A stretch of 53,568 bases of DNA from contig CABUEI010000013.1 in NCBI GenBank assembly GCA_902490585.1, forward strand, positions 1 through 53,568. The letters run 5' to 3'. Made by a program: the position numbers and the translations under genes. Under the pieces are notes generated by a model, which was not told the DNA's origin, searched no databases, and saw only the letters and a list, made by a program, of their open reading frames with translations. Shown here one piece after another: positions 41,435 to 49,866 of the stretch. The stretch is from an uncultured Oscillospiraceae bacterium. Lineage in GTDB: Bacteria > Bacillota > Clostridia > Oscillospirales > Ruminococcaceae. Each line of letters opens with the position of its first letter. Positions within the stretch are counted from its first letter, which is position 1.

Positions 41435-44323
41435 ATGGCAGCAAAGCGCAATCTGAACAACAGCACCGATGAGGCTAAAGCAAGAACTTCAGGGTCGTCG
41501 GGCAAAACACGGAAAAAGGATCAGACTATCGAAGATAAGCAGCGAGAACTGAGTGAACGTTGCAAGAATGACATTGAAAAGGAACTTAAATCGAAAAGAA
41601 GAAGAAGCTCTATAATTCTTTTCGCCATAGGTGTTCTTATGGCGCTGTTTACGATTATAGGTTTTATCGGCAGTCTTAACAGAGCGGAAGGCGACAGCCT
41701 GAATCTGCTTGATATGATTTATTCATTTCTCTGCGGTGTGTTCGGCTTTACGGTGTTCTTTACAGGTCCCATTGTAATATATGTTGCGGTGCTTATCGCA
41801 ACAGACAAGAGCAGAACAAGTATTCTGACGAAGATACTACAGCTGTCGGGCGGAATAGTGATATTAAGCACAGCTATACAGATATTCTTTGTAGGCAGTG
41901 TCGGAGAAGGCACGAACGACTTTTTCGGAGCGGTGGCAAGCCTTTATACAGAGGGGGCAAAGCTCACAGGCGGCGGTATTATCGGCGGCTTGCCTGCATG
42001 GCTTTTACTCCTGTTCGGAAATGTCGGCGCAATAGTAATGATTATACTGATTGCATTTGTATTCGTTATGCTTATCAGCAGAAAATCGCTTATGGATTTT
42101 TTAGGTGCTGTCGGCAAACCGGTTAAGAAAGTCGCTGTAACAGCCAAAGAAAAGCATGCTCAGCATAAGGAAGAAATGGAAGCGTACAGGCTTGAGCAGG
42201 AACAGCAGAGGCTGCAGGCTGAAAGCGAGCGTAAGGAAAAACTGATAGAACTTCAAAATAATAAAATCGGAAGTTCACAACCCACGCTCAAAGAAAGACA
42301 TGAGGAAAATATCGAGGAGCAGAAAAAGGACTGGGATAATTTTATAAACGAACTCAATAATTACAACGGAAAAGTTTCTCCTAAACCTGAAGAAGTTGTT
42401 CAGCAGGGCAGTGACAAATTGCCCGATATCGCTCCCGAAAGTGATGTACATATTTCTTACGACAAGTTGCCCGAACTGCCTGTTGCAGATAATGCCGATG
42501 CGGCAAACACAGCCGAGAATGCACCAGATGCACAACCGACTGAGTATGAACCAGTACCGGATTATTTTCCTCCGTTGCCTGTTTATCCGCCCGAAGAGGT
42601 TAATCCTGTCGAGGTTGCGTTAAACTCGTTTATAGAAGAAACAAACAGTGAACAGCAATCATCGGTGCAGAGAGAAGAGCAGTTTGTAAACGATGTGAAT
42701 ATCCCTGTTGCACCGCCTGCTGAAAAAACTGCGAATGAAGAAATCACAGCTGAAAACAATATCGCTGAAAACGGCGACACGCTTGAAGATATCCCCGAGG
42801 AAGAGGATAACAAGCTTTATACGGTAACTCTTGACCCCGACGATCATCCTTTGCCGCCTACAACATTACTTGATGAAATAATGCCGGGCAAGGCTCAGGA
42901 AGACATAAACAGAGAGCTTGAAACCAACGCCAATACTATAGTCGAAGCTCTGCGCAGTTTCGGTGTACAGACAAAGTGCATAGGCACTTGCAGAGGTCCG
43001 TCTGTAACAAGATATGAATTACAGCCTGCGGCAGGTGTTAAAATTTCAAAGATCACCGGTCTTGCAGATGATATCGCACTTAATCTTGCGGCATCGGGTA
43101 TCCGTATTGAAGCGCCTATTCCCAATAAGCCTGCCGTTGGTATTGAAGTTCCGAATAAGATAAGAGATACCGTACCGTTCAGACAGCTTATTGAAAGCAG
43201 TGAAATAGCTGAAAAGAAGAGTAAGCTTGCGGCGGTGCTCGGTAAGGATATTTCGGGCGAGATAGTAATTGCAGATATAGCGGAAATGCCGCATCTGCTT
43301 ATTGCAGGTACCACGGGTTCCGGTAAATCCGTATGTGTAAACTCTATTATAATGTCGATACTTTTCAGAAGCAAGCCTGATGACGTAAAGTTTATAATGA
43401 TTGACCCGAAAGCTGTTGAATTTATGGCTTATAACGGTATACCTCACCTGCTTATCCCTGTTGTGACAGATCCAAAAAAGGCGGCAGGCGCTCTGAACTG
43501 GGCAGTAGGTGAAATGCTGAAACGATACAGTATGTTCTCCGAGTACAATGTCCGCAATATACACGGCTATAATGCTCTTGCGGCTAAGGATCCCGAGATG
43601 GATAAGATGAGCCAGACGGTGATTTTCATAGATGAGCTTGCCGATCTTATTATGGCATCAAAGAACGAGGTCGAGGACAGTATATGCCGTCTTGCGCAGA
43701 TGGCAAGAGCCGCAGGTATGCACCTTGTTATCGCTACTCAGCGTCCTACTGTCGATGTCGTTACAGGTCTTATCAAGGCGAATATTCCGAGCCGTATTGC
43801 GTTAAAGGTAAGTTCGGGTACGGACAGCCGTGTAATCATGGACGAGCAGGGTGCGGAGAAACTTCTCGGTAAGGGCGATATGCTGTTCAAGTCGGTTTCT
43901 ATGCCTAAACCTACCCGTGTACAAGGTTGCTGGATTTCAGATAAGGAAGTTGAGCGTGTTGTAGACTTCCTAAAGAACAAGTTTGAACTTGATTATGACG
44001 ACGATGTAATGAAAGAAGTTGAGCGTCAGGCTGAACTGGTTAAGGGCAATGATAAATCTTCCGACGGTCCGGGTTTTGAAAGCGGAGATATTGATGTCAG
44101 CGATGATAAGCTTGAAGACGCTATCCGTATAGTAGTCGAAAACGGACAGGCAAGTGTAAGCACACTTCAGAGAAAGCTGAAACTCGGTTTCGGCAGAGCC
44201 GCACGACTGGTTGACGTGATGGAAGAAATGGGTATCGTGGGACCGTCACAGGGAAGTAAGCCGAGAGAAGTGCTTATGACCAAAGAACAGTACTACGAGC
44301 GTCAGATGAACAAACAACAATAA
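41435..44323 (+). CDS. ftsK: FtsK/SpoIIIE-family DNA translocase
   Basis: This 962-residue membrane-anchored motor pumps chromosomal DNA through the division or sporulation septum. Four N-terminal helices lie between about residues 55 and 215. A long acidic Pro/Glu linker (240-450) leads to the motor: Walker A GTTGSGKSVCVNS and Walker B VIFIDELADLIM, with ATQRPTVDVVTGLIKANIPSRI. The C-terminal winged-helix gamma domain (about 880-950, STLQRKLKLGFGRAARLVD) reads polarity sequences. Position behind tepA/ylzJ points to the SpoIIIE role, but clostridia often have one protein for both tasks. Confidence 0.96.
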   Translation: MAAKRNLNNSTDEAKARTSGSSGKTRKKDQTIEDKQRELSERCKNDIEKELKSKRRRSSIILFAIGVLMALFTIIGFIGSLNRAEGDSLNLLDMIYSFLCGVFGFTVFFTGPIVIYVAVLIATDKSRTSILTKILQLSGGIVILSTAIQIFFVGSVGEGTNDFFGAVASLYTEGAKLTGGGIIGGLPAWLLLLFGNVGAIVMIILIAFVFVMLISRKSLMDFLGAVGKPVKKVAVTAKEKHAQHKEEMEAYRLEQEQQRLQAESERKEKLIELQNNKIGSSQPTLKERHEENIEEQKKDWDNFINELNNYNGKVSPKPEEVVQQGSDKLPDIAPESDVHISYDKLPELPVADNADAANTAENAPDAQPTEYEPVPDYFPPLPVYPPEEVNPVEVALNSFIEETNSEQQSSVQREEQFVNDVNIPVAPPAEKTANEEITAENNIAENGDTLEDIPEEEDNKLYTVTLDPDDHPLPPTTLLDEIMPGKAQEDINRELETNANTIVEALRSFGVQTKCIGTCRGPSVTRYELQPAAGVKISKITGLADDIALNLAASGIRIEAPIPNKPAVGIEVPNKIRDTVPFRQLIESSEIAEKKSKLAAVLGKDISGEIVIADIAEMPHLLIAGTTGSGKSVCVNSIIMSILFRSKPDDVKFIMIDPKAVEFMAYNGIPHLLIPVVTDPKKAAGALNWAVGEMLKRYSMFSEYNVRNIHGYNALAAKDPEMDKMSQTVIFIDELADLIMASKNEVEDSICRLAQMARAAGMHLVIATQRPTVDVVTGLIKANIPSRIALKVSSGTDSRVIMDEQGAEKLLGKGDMLFKSVSMPKPTRVQGCWISDKEVERVVDFLKNKFELDYDDDVMKEVERQAELVKGNDKSSDGPGFESGDIDVSDDKLEDAIRIVVENGQASVSTLQRKLKLGFGRAARLVDVMEEMGIVGPSQGSKPREVLMTKEQYYERQMNKQQ

Positions 44324-44338
44324 AGGAAAGTGAAATAA

Positions 44339-46249
44339 ATGCCTTTTTTACCTATATCTAAGCAGGATATGAAAGACAGAGGAATTGAACAGCTCGATTT
44401 CATCTGTATTACAGGCGATGCGTATGTCGATCACCCGTCATTCGGCATTGCTATTATATCCCGTATGCTTGAAAGTTGTGGTTGCAATGTGGGAATAATT
44501 GCACAGCCTGTAACAGATGATGATTTCAAAAAGCTCGGCGAGCCGAAATACTGTTTTCTTGTAACAGGCGGTAATATAGACAGTATGGTATCGAACTATA
44601 CCGTATTCAAGAAAAAGCGTTGGGATGACGCATATTCAGAGGGTGGCAAGGGCGGAAAACGTCCCGACAGAGCTGTTACTGTATATTGCAGAACACTTGC
44701 AAGATTGTTCCCCGAAAAAGAAATAGCGATAGGCGGACTTGAGGCAAGTCTGCGCCGTTTTGCACATTATGATTACTGGGCTGACAAAGTCATGCCGTCA
44801 ATACTTGTTGACAGTGGAGCACAGCTACTCATGTACGGTATGGGTGAGCTGACTATCGTTCAGCTTTACAGAGAACTCGCCGAGGGCAAAAAACTGTCCG
44901 AAATCCACGATATCAGAGGAACCTGCTACCTTACCGAGCCTAAGAATACACCGCTCGGTGCAGTGCAGTGCGACAGCTTCGAGATAGTAAGCGAGAACAA
45001 AAAAGCGTATGCAAAATCCTGCCGACAGCAGTATGATGAGCAGGATGAGGTTTACGGCAGAACTATGGTACAGCGTCACGGAAATATGATGCTGGTGCAG
45101 AATCCTCCGCAGAGAAGCCTTACCCAGAGCGAATTTGACAAGGCTTACGAACTGCCTTATATGAAGGCTTATCATCCGTGTTACGAAAAGGGCGGCGGAG
45201 TGCCCGGAATAAAGGAAGTAGAGTTTTCGATAACACATAACAGAGGTTGCTTCGGCTATTGCAATTTCTGTTCAATAGCTCTGCACCAGGGCAGAAGAAT
45301 ACAGACAAGAAGTGAAGAATCGGTTATCAATGAGGCAATCGACCTCACAAAGAAACCCGGATTCAAGGGATATATCCATGATGTCGGCGGTCCTACCGCA
45401 AACTTCCGCAGAACGTCCTGCGATAAGCAGGAAAAAGCAGGACTTTGCAAGGGCAAAAAGTGCCTTGCACCCGAGCCTTGTCCTGCACTGAAAGTTGACC
45501 ACAGCGAGTATCTTGAAATGCTGAGGAAGATTCGTTCTATAAAAAATGTCAAGCGTGTATTTATCCGTTCAGGTATAAGATATGACTATATGATGAAAGA
45601 TAAGAATGATGAGTTTTTTAAAGAGCTTGTCGAACATCATGTAAGCGGACAGCTTAAAGTTGCACCGGAGCACGCAAGCAACAAGGTGCTTGACCTTATG
45701 GGAAAACCACATATCGAAGTATACGAGGACTTTGAAAAGAAGTTTTACAAGTATACAAAGGAATGTGGAAAAGAGCAGTACCTGGTGCCTTATCTTATGT
45801 CGTCACACCCGGGTTGTACAATAAAAGAAGCGGTCGAACTCGCTGTGTTCCTGAAAAAGCACAATATACGACCTGAGCAGGTGCAGGATTTCTATCCCAC
45901 ACCGGGAACAATATCAACAGCAATGTATTATACAGGTCTTGACCCTTACACGATGCAGGAAGTATATATTCCCCGTGACCCCAAAGAAAAAGAGATGCAA
46001 AGGGCACTTTTGCAGTATTATAAAAAAGAGAACAAACAGATAGTCGCAAAGGCGCTCATTAGAGCAGGCAGACGTGACCTTATCGGTTACGGTAAGGAAT
46101 GTCTTATTACTCCCGATGGATTATCTTTAGAACAAAACAGAAAAGGAGCTGTAAAAAATGGCAAGAACTCCTCTCCAAAAGCAAAGACGTATCAACGACA
46201 GAGCAATAAGAGCGGCGGCAGGAGTAAAATGCAGAAGAAAAAGCACTAA
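44339..46249 (+). CDS. YgiQ-family radical SAM protein
   Basis: This 636-residue protein has the UPF0313/YgiQ pattern: MPFLPISKQDMKDRGIEQLD and DAYVDHPSFG at the start, AIGGLEASLRRFAHYDYW, the cluster motif HNRGCFGYCNFCSIALHQGR, and VAPEHASNKVLDLMGKP near residue 440. Its biochemical role is unknown. The last about 40 residues are Lys/Gly/Ser-rich and overlap the next gene out of frame by 92 bases. It follows ftsK by 15 bases with AAAGGAA before the ATG. Confidence 0.93.
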   Translation: MPFLPISKQDMKDRGIEQLDFICITGDAYVDHPSFGIAIISRMLESCGCNVGIIAQPVTDDDFKKLGEPKYCFLVTGGNIDSMVSNYTVFKKKRWDDAYSEGGKGGKRPDRAVTVYCRTLARLFPEKEIAIGGLEASLRRFAHYDYWADKVMPSILVDSGAQLLMYGMGELTIVQLYRELAEGKKLSEIHDIRGTCYLTEPKNTPLGAVQCDSFEIVSENKKAYAKSCRQQYDEQDEVYGRTMVQRHGNMMLVQNPPQRSLTQSEFDKAYELPYMKAYHPCYEKGGGVPGIKEVEFSITHNRGCFGYCNFCSIALHQGRRIQTRSEESVINEAIDLTKKPGFKGYIHDVGGPTANFRRTSCDKQEKAGLCKGKKCLAPEPCPALKVDHSEYLEMLRKIRSIKNVKRVFIRSGIRYDYMMKDKNDEFFKELVEHHVSGQLKVAPEHASNKVLDLMGKPHIEVYEDFEKKFYKYTKECGKEQYLVPYLMSSHPGCTIKEAVELAVFLKKHNIRPEQVQDFYPTPGTISTAMYYTGLDPYTMQEVYIPRDPKEKEMQRALLQYYKKENKQIVAKALIRAGRRDLIGYGKECLITPDGLSLEQNRKGAVKNGKNSSPKAKTYQRQSNKSGGRSKMQKKKH

Positions 46250-46418
46250 TGTGTTTATAGCTGTGGTTATCATCGCTGTGTGTGCTTTTGCTTTCCTCAC
46301 CCTCAATGAGCATATATTGAATATAGAGAAACTTCCGAGCTGGAGTTGGATATTCGGTAGCAGAAATCATGCGGTAAATATGTCGGTTGTCGATATTTAC
46401 TTACCATACTTGAAATAA
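46158..46418 (+). CDS. Small basic single-pass membrane protein (86 aa)
   Basis: The protein starts with a basic cytosolic segment (MARTPLQKQRRINDRAIRAA), has one helix at about 31-50 (NVFIAVVIIAVCAFAFLTL) and a short outer tail. The first 92 bases run inside the YgiQ gene in another frame. The start is supported by AAAAGGAG 9 bases ahead, a strong site with no other purpose. It is followed 10 bases later by the DUF3006 gene. I do not recognise the family. Confidence 0.7.
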   Translation: MARTPLQKQRRINDRAIRAAAGVKCRRKSTNVFIAVVIIAVCAFAFLTLNEHILNIEKLPSWSWIFGSRNHAVNMSVVDIYLPYLK

Positions 46419-46428
46419 GGAGAACACT

Positions 46429-46641
46429 ATGCTTACAGTTGACAGATTTGAAGAGAACAAAGCTGTAATCTTCGACGAAGACAGGCAGATGATAATCGAC
46501 AGAGATAAGCTTTCTCCCGATGTAAAAGAGGGCGATGTGATTATCCTTTCGGATAGCGGCATATATCTTCCCGATAAAACCGGAACTGAGCAGATAAGAA
46601 ACGACAATATGAGCCTTCTGCAAAAATTACTGAATAAATAA
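46429..46641 (+). CDS. DUF3006 domain protein
   Basis: This 70-residue protein starts MLTVDRFEENKAVIFDED and continues with the GDVIILSDSGIYLPDK segment. DUF3006 is a small beta-rich domain of unknown function found beside metallo-beta-lactamase-like or secreted proteins in Firmicutes. AAGGAG lies ahead of the ATG. It is the last gene of the plus-strand series that starts with tepA, and a strong bidirectional hairpin follows. Confidence 0.85.
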   Translation: MLTVDRFEENKAVIFDEDRQMIIDRDKLSPDVKEGDVIILSDSGIYLPDKTGTEQIRNDNMSLLQKLLNK

Positions 46642-46644
46642 CAA

Positions 46645-46680
46645 CAACCCTGCGGTATCACTTTACCGCAGGGTTGCTTT
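46645..46680. terminator. Bidirectional terminator between convergent genes
   Basis: CAACCCTGCGGTA and TACCGCAGGGTTG make a perfect 13-bp stem with a 6-base loop, followed on the plus strand by CTTT. It lies between the DUF3006 gene and the minus-strand membrane protein gene that ends at 46685. Confidence 0.9.
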
Positions 46681-46684
46681 ATAT

Positions 46685-47710
46685 TCAGAAACTTGTGTGT
46701 ACTTCGGTGTAGCCGCCGCTTTTCCCGAGCCTTAATGTCTGACCGTTATCAAGTGTCAGCTTTGCGTTTGATACTTCACCGTCAAGCTGTTTTTGCACGG
46801 ACTTGATAAATTCATCGGTGTTTTCCGATTTACAGAAAACTTTAAGAAGTTTTTCAAGAGCTGATATGTCGCTTTCGTTTTCTATGAATATTTCTGTTTC
46901 GGCTTTATCTACGTTTCCGTTTTTATCGTAAACTATTCTGAGTTCTGATGTATGGCTGTTGTCGGAAGTGGATCTGGTATAAAGATACACCGTATTGCTC
47001 ATCTTTTGCATCGAGTAGCCGTTTTCGGTGAGTATCTGCTCAATAGCGGCGTTGTTTTCGGAAATTGTGCTGTTTAACGTATCGTTTTTATTGTAGCCTA
47101 TACATAAATCTGTTATTTCAAGTGCCAGAAATACAGCAAATACTAAAACCGCTCTTGTGATAACCCTGCCTGCAACGGATTTTTTAACCGTATTTTCGGC
47201 GATCCGCAAATCAGGCATACTGTCATAGATTTTCAGTATCTTTATAGTCTTGCCGTTACTGTTGTATTTTAGATAACGTTTGGTTTCGCCGATAAGGACA
47301 GCATTTTCATAGATAGCCTTTTTGTATCTGTCGGTATCAAAATATGTTTTTACAAATTCGTAATCCGTGTTTGCTGTGATTTTTGAAATAAGTCCGCCTT
47401 TTGTTGCTATAGTACCCTTGATTATCGTATTGCCGTCAAATTTGTATGATGTTGTCAGCACCAAAGCAAATCTGAGCAGTCCGATAAAGTATATAATCAG
47501 CATTAAAGTAAAAAACAGTATAAGGATAACTGCTGTGCAGTCCTGCAAAACAGTACTTGTTATTTTCAGCACCGAAGCAGAGCAAAGACCTATAGCGGTA
47601 ACTCCTACACCGACCGTAAACATAGATATAAGGCTCACTATCCACCATAGCATTTTACCGAAAGCATGAGTATATTTTTCTGTTTCAAAAGACGGGTTAC
47701 AATAAATCAT
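46685..47710 (-). CDS. Membrane protein with extracytoplasmic C-terminal domain, unknown function
   Basis: This 341-residue protein has a helix pair near residues 20-45 and 58-85, a soluble middle part (about 90-180, SYKFDGNTIIKGTIATKGG), a third helix around 187-207 and a polar C-terminal domain ending in LRLGKSGGYTEVHTSF. The middle segment recalls YcxB-like proteins that sense or couple at the membrane, but I cannot assign a family. The start at 47710 has AAAGGAG 11 bases ahead; the longer reading begins before that site and is unlikely. It is a single-gene unit with its own promoter. Confidence 0.8.
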   Translation of the reverse strand: MIYCNPSFETEKYTHAFGKMLWWIVSLISMFTVGVGVTAIGLCSASVLKITSTVLQDCTAVILILFFTLMLIIYFIGLLRFALVLTTSYKFDGNTIIKGTIATKGGLISKITANTDYEFVKTYFDTDRYKKAIYENAVLIGETKRYLKYNSNGKTIKILKIYDSMPDLRIAENTVKKSVAGRVITRAVLVFAVFLALEITDLCIGYNKNDTLNSTISENNAAIEQILTENGYSMQKMSNTVYLYTRSTSDNSHTSELRIVYDKNGNVDKAETEIFIENESDISALEKLLKVFCKSENTDEFIKSVQKQLDGEVSNAKLTLDNGQTLRLGKSGGYTEVHTSF

Positions 47711-47739
47711 AAAATCATAATCTCCTTTGTTATAATTAA

Positions 47740-47768
47740 AGTATATCAATTGTAAACGGCGCTGTCAA
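47740..47768 (-). promoter_or_regulatory. Consensus promoter of the minus-strand membrane protein gene
   Basis: TTGACA (47763-47768) and TATACT (47740-47745), spacing 17, on the minus strand. It ends 29 bases before the start codon. Confidence 0.85.
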
Positions 47769-47815
47769 TAAATAGATCTGTAACATCAAAAATTTTTCTG
47801 TATGTCGTAAATCTC

Positions 47816-47844
47816 TTTACAAGATTTAAAAATAGGTGTAAAAT
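47816..47844 (+). promoter_or_regulatory. Promoter of the NAD-salvage operon
   Basis: TTTACA (47816-47821) and TAAAAT (47839-47844), spacing 17, 29 bases before the first start codon. It is divergent from the preceding promoter. Confidence 0.65.
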
Positions 47845-47873
47845 ATATTCATAATATGAAAGGGGCTGTAGCT

Positions 47874-48395
47874 ATGAAAAAGTGTCTTATAGTAGTTGAT
47901 TATCAGAATGATTTTGTAGGCGGTTCGCTGGGTTTTGAAAAAGCAAAAACGCTTGAACTCGGCATTGCAAACAAGATCAATTCTTACCATGTAGGCGGTG
48001 ATGATGTTATCTTCACCCTTGATACACACTATGACGACTATATGGAAAGCTATGAGGGCAAGCATCTGCCTGTTCCTCATTGCATTGAGAATACGGACGG
48101 ACATAAGCTTTACGGCAGTGTTGCCGACTGTGTTTCCGATGAGGATATCGTATTCAGAAAAAGTACATTCGGTTCTGATGCACTGTATGAGTATCTGAAA
48201 ACCGCCTGCTACAGTTCCGTTGAACTTGTAGGCGTAGTAACTAATATCTGTGTTGTTACCAATGCAATACTTGCAAAGACGGCTTTACCGGATGCGGATA
48301 TAATAGTAGACAGTACGCTTACCGCATCAAACGACGAAAGCCTTCATAAAGCGGCACTCGACACAATGGAGAGTATGCAGATAATTGTAAAGTAA
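47874..48395 (+). CDS. pncA: Cysteine hydrolase of the isochorismatase family, probable nicotinamidase
   Basis: This 173-residue hydrolase has the catalytic Asp in LIVVDYQNDFVGGSLG, metal-type residues in TLDTHYDDYMESYEGKHLPVPHC, and the nucleophilic cysteine in VTNICVVTNAI. DTHxxxY with a following HC is the nicotinamidase metal-site pattern, and pncB follows 14 bases later, so deamidation of nicotinamide to nicotinate is the likely reaction. I chose the ATG at 47874 (GAAAGGGG upstream) over the ATG at 47856, which precedes that site. Confidence 0.88.
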   Translation: MKKCLIVVDYQNDFVGGSLGFEKAKTLELGIANKINSYHVGGDDVIFTLDTHYDDYMESYEGKHLPVPHCIENTDGHKLYGSVADCVSDEDIVFRKSTFGSDALYEYLKTACYSSVELVGVVTNICVVTNAILAKTALPDADIIVDSTLTASNDESLHKAALDTMESMQIIVK

Positions 48396-48409
48396 AGGAG
48401 CAAAAGAAA

Positions 48410-49861
48410 ATGAACAAGGATAACTTTACCATGCTGTGCGATTTCTATGAGCTGACAATGGCAAACGGCTATTTCAAAAACGGCTTCTACAAGCGCACAA
48501 CCTATTTCGATGTTTTTTTCAGAAACGTTCCCGATAACGGCGGTTTTGCCATAGCCGCAGGACTTGAACAGATAATAGATTACATCAAGGATCTTCATTT
48601 TTCTGCCAAAGATATAGAATTTCTGCGTAGTAAGAAGATTTTTGATGAAGATTTTCTCGAATATCTTAAAGACTTCAGATTTACCGGCGATATTTACGCC
48701 GTACCTGAGGGTACGCCTGTTTTCCCGCACGAGCCTGTCCTTACCGTAAAGGCACCGGCTATCGAGGCACAGCTTATAGAAACCTATATCCTGCTTGCGA
48801 TAAATCACCAGTCGCTTATAGCCACAAAAGCGAACAGAATAGTCAGAGCGGCAAACGGCAGAACAGTGCTTGAATTCGGCTCAAGAAGAGCGCAGGGCGC
48901 AGACGGTGCCGTGATAGGCGCAAGAGCGGCTTATATAGGCGGCTGTGCAGGCACTGCGTGTACGCTGACCGATTTCAAGTACGGTGTTCCCGCAGGCGGT
49001 ACTATGGCACATTCGTGGGTACAGATGTTCGATACCGAGTATGACGCATTCAGGACTTATTGCGAAATATATCCCGATAACGCCGTATTGCTTGTAGATA
49101 CCTACAATACGCTTAAAAGCGGTGTGCCCAATGCTATAAAAGCGTTCAAGGAAGTGCTTGTACCCAAGGGTATAACAAACTTCGGCATCAGACTTGATTC
49201 GGGCGATATATCCTACCTTTCCAAGAAAGCGAGAAAGATGCTTGACGAGGCAGGACTTAAAAGCTGTAAGATAGTAGCCTCAAATTCTCTTGACGAATAT
49301 CTTATCCGTGACCTTATGATGCAGGAGGCTAAGATTGATACTTTCGGTGTCGGTGAAAGACTTATTACAGCAAAGAGTGCTCCCGTGTTCGGCGGTGTAT
49401 ACAAGCTGGCGGCTGTTGAAGATGAAGACGGTAACATCATCCCTAAGATAAAGATAAGTGAGAACACAGCCAAGATTACCAACCCTCATTTCAAGAAAGT
49501 GTACCGTTTCTATGACAATGAAAGCGGCAAGGCTCTGGCAGACGAACTTTGCGTATATGACGAGGTTATTGATGATACAAAACCTCATACAATTTTTGAC
49601 CCCGACGCAATCTGGAAGACAAAGACGCTTACAGATTACACCGCAAGAGAACTTCATGTAACGGTATTCAAGAACGGTGAACTGGTCTACAAACAGCCGT
49701 CACTGTACGAAATCAAAATTTACTGTGCCGAGCAGTTGGAAACGCTCTGGGATGAGGTGAAACGTTTTGAAAATCCTCACACCTATTATGTCGATTTATC
49801 AAAGAAGCTGTGGGACGTAAAAACATCATTACTTGAAAACTCAAAGAACGGAAAGAAGTAA
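48410..49861 (+). CDS. pncB: Nicotinate phosphoribosyltransferase
   Basis: This 483-residue enzyme makes nicotinate mononucleotide from nicotinate, PRPP and ATP in NAD salvage. It begins with MLCDFYELTMANGYF and contains VPEGTPVFPHEP, VLEFGSRRAQGADGAV, MAHSWVQMF with the phosphorylated histidine, LDSGDISYLSKKARKMLD and FGVGERLITAKSAPVFGGVYKL. Full length for the Firmicutes type. AAAGGAG precedes the ATG. Coupled with the hydrolase upstream. A glycosidase gene starts 5 bases after its stop. Confidence 0.97.
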   Translation: MNKDNFTMLCDFYELTMANGYFKNGFYKRTTYFDVFFRNVPDNGGFAIAAGLEQIIDYIKDLHFSAKDIEFLRSKKIFDEDFLEYLKDFRFTGDIYAVPEGTPVFPHEPVLTVKAPAIEAQLIETYILLAINHQSLIATKANRIVRAANGRTVLEFGSRRAQGADGAVIGARAAYIGGCAGTACTLTDFKYGVPAGGTMAHSWVQMFDTEYDAFRTYCEIYPDNAVLLVDTYNTLKSGVPNAIKAFKEVLVPKGITNFGIRLDSGDISYLSKKARKMLDEAGLKSCKIVASNSLDEYLIRDLMMQEAKIDTFGVGERLITAKSAPVFGGVYKLAAVEDEDGNIIPKIKISENTAKITNPHFKKVYRFYDNESGKALADELCVYDEVIDDTKPHTIFDPDAIWKTKTLTDYTARELHVTVFKNGELVYKQPSLYEIKIYCAEQLETLWDEVKRFENPHTYYVDLSKKLWDVKTSLLENSKNGKK

Positions 49862-49866
49862 AAACA

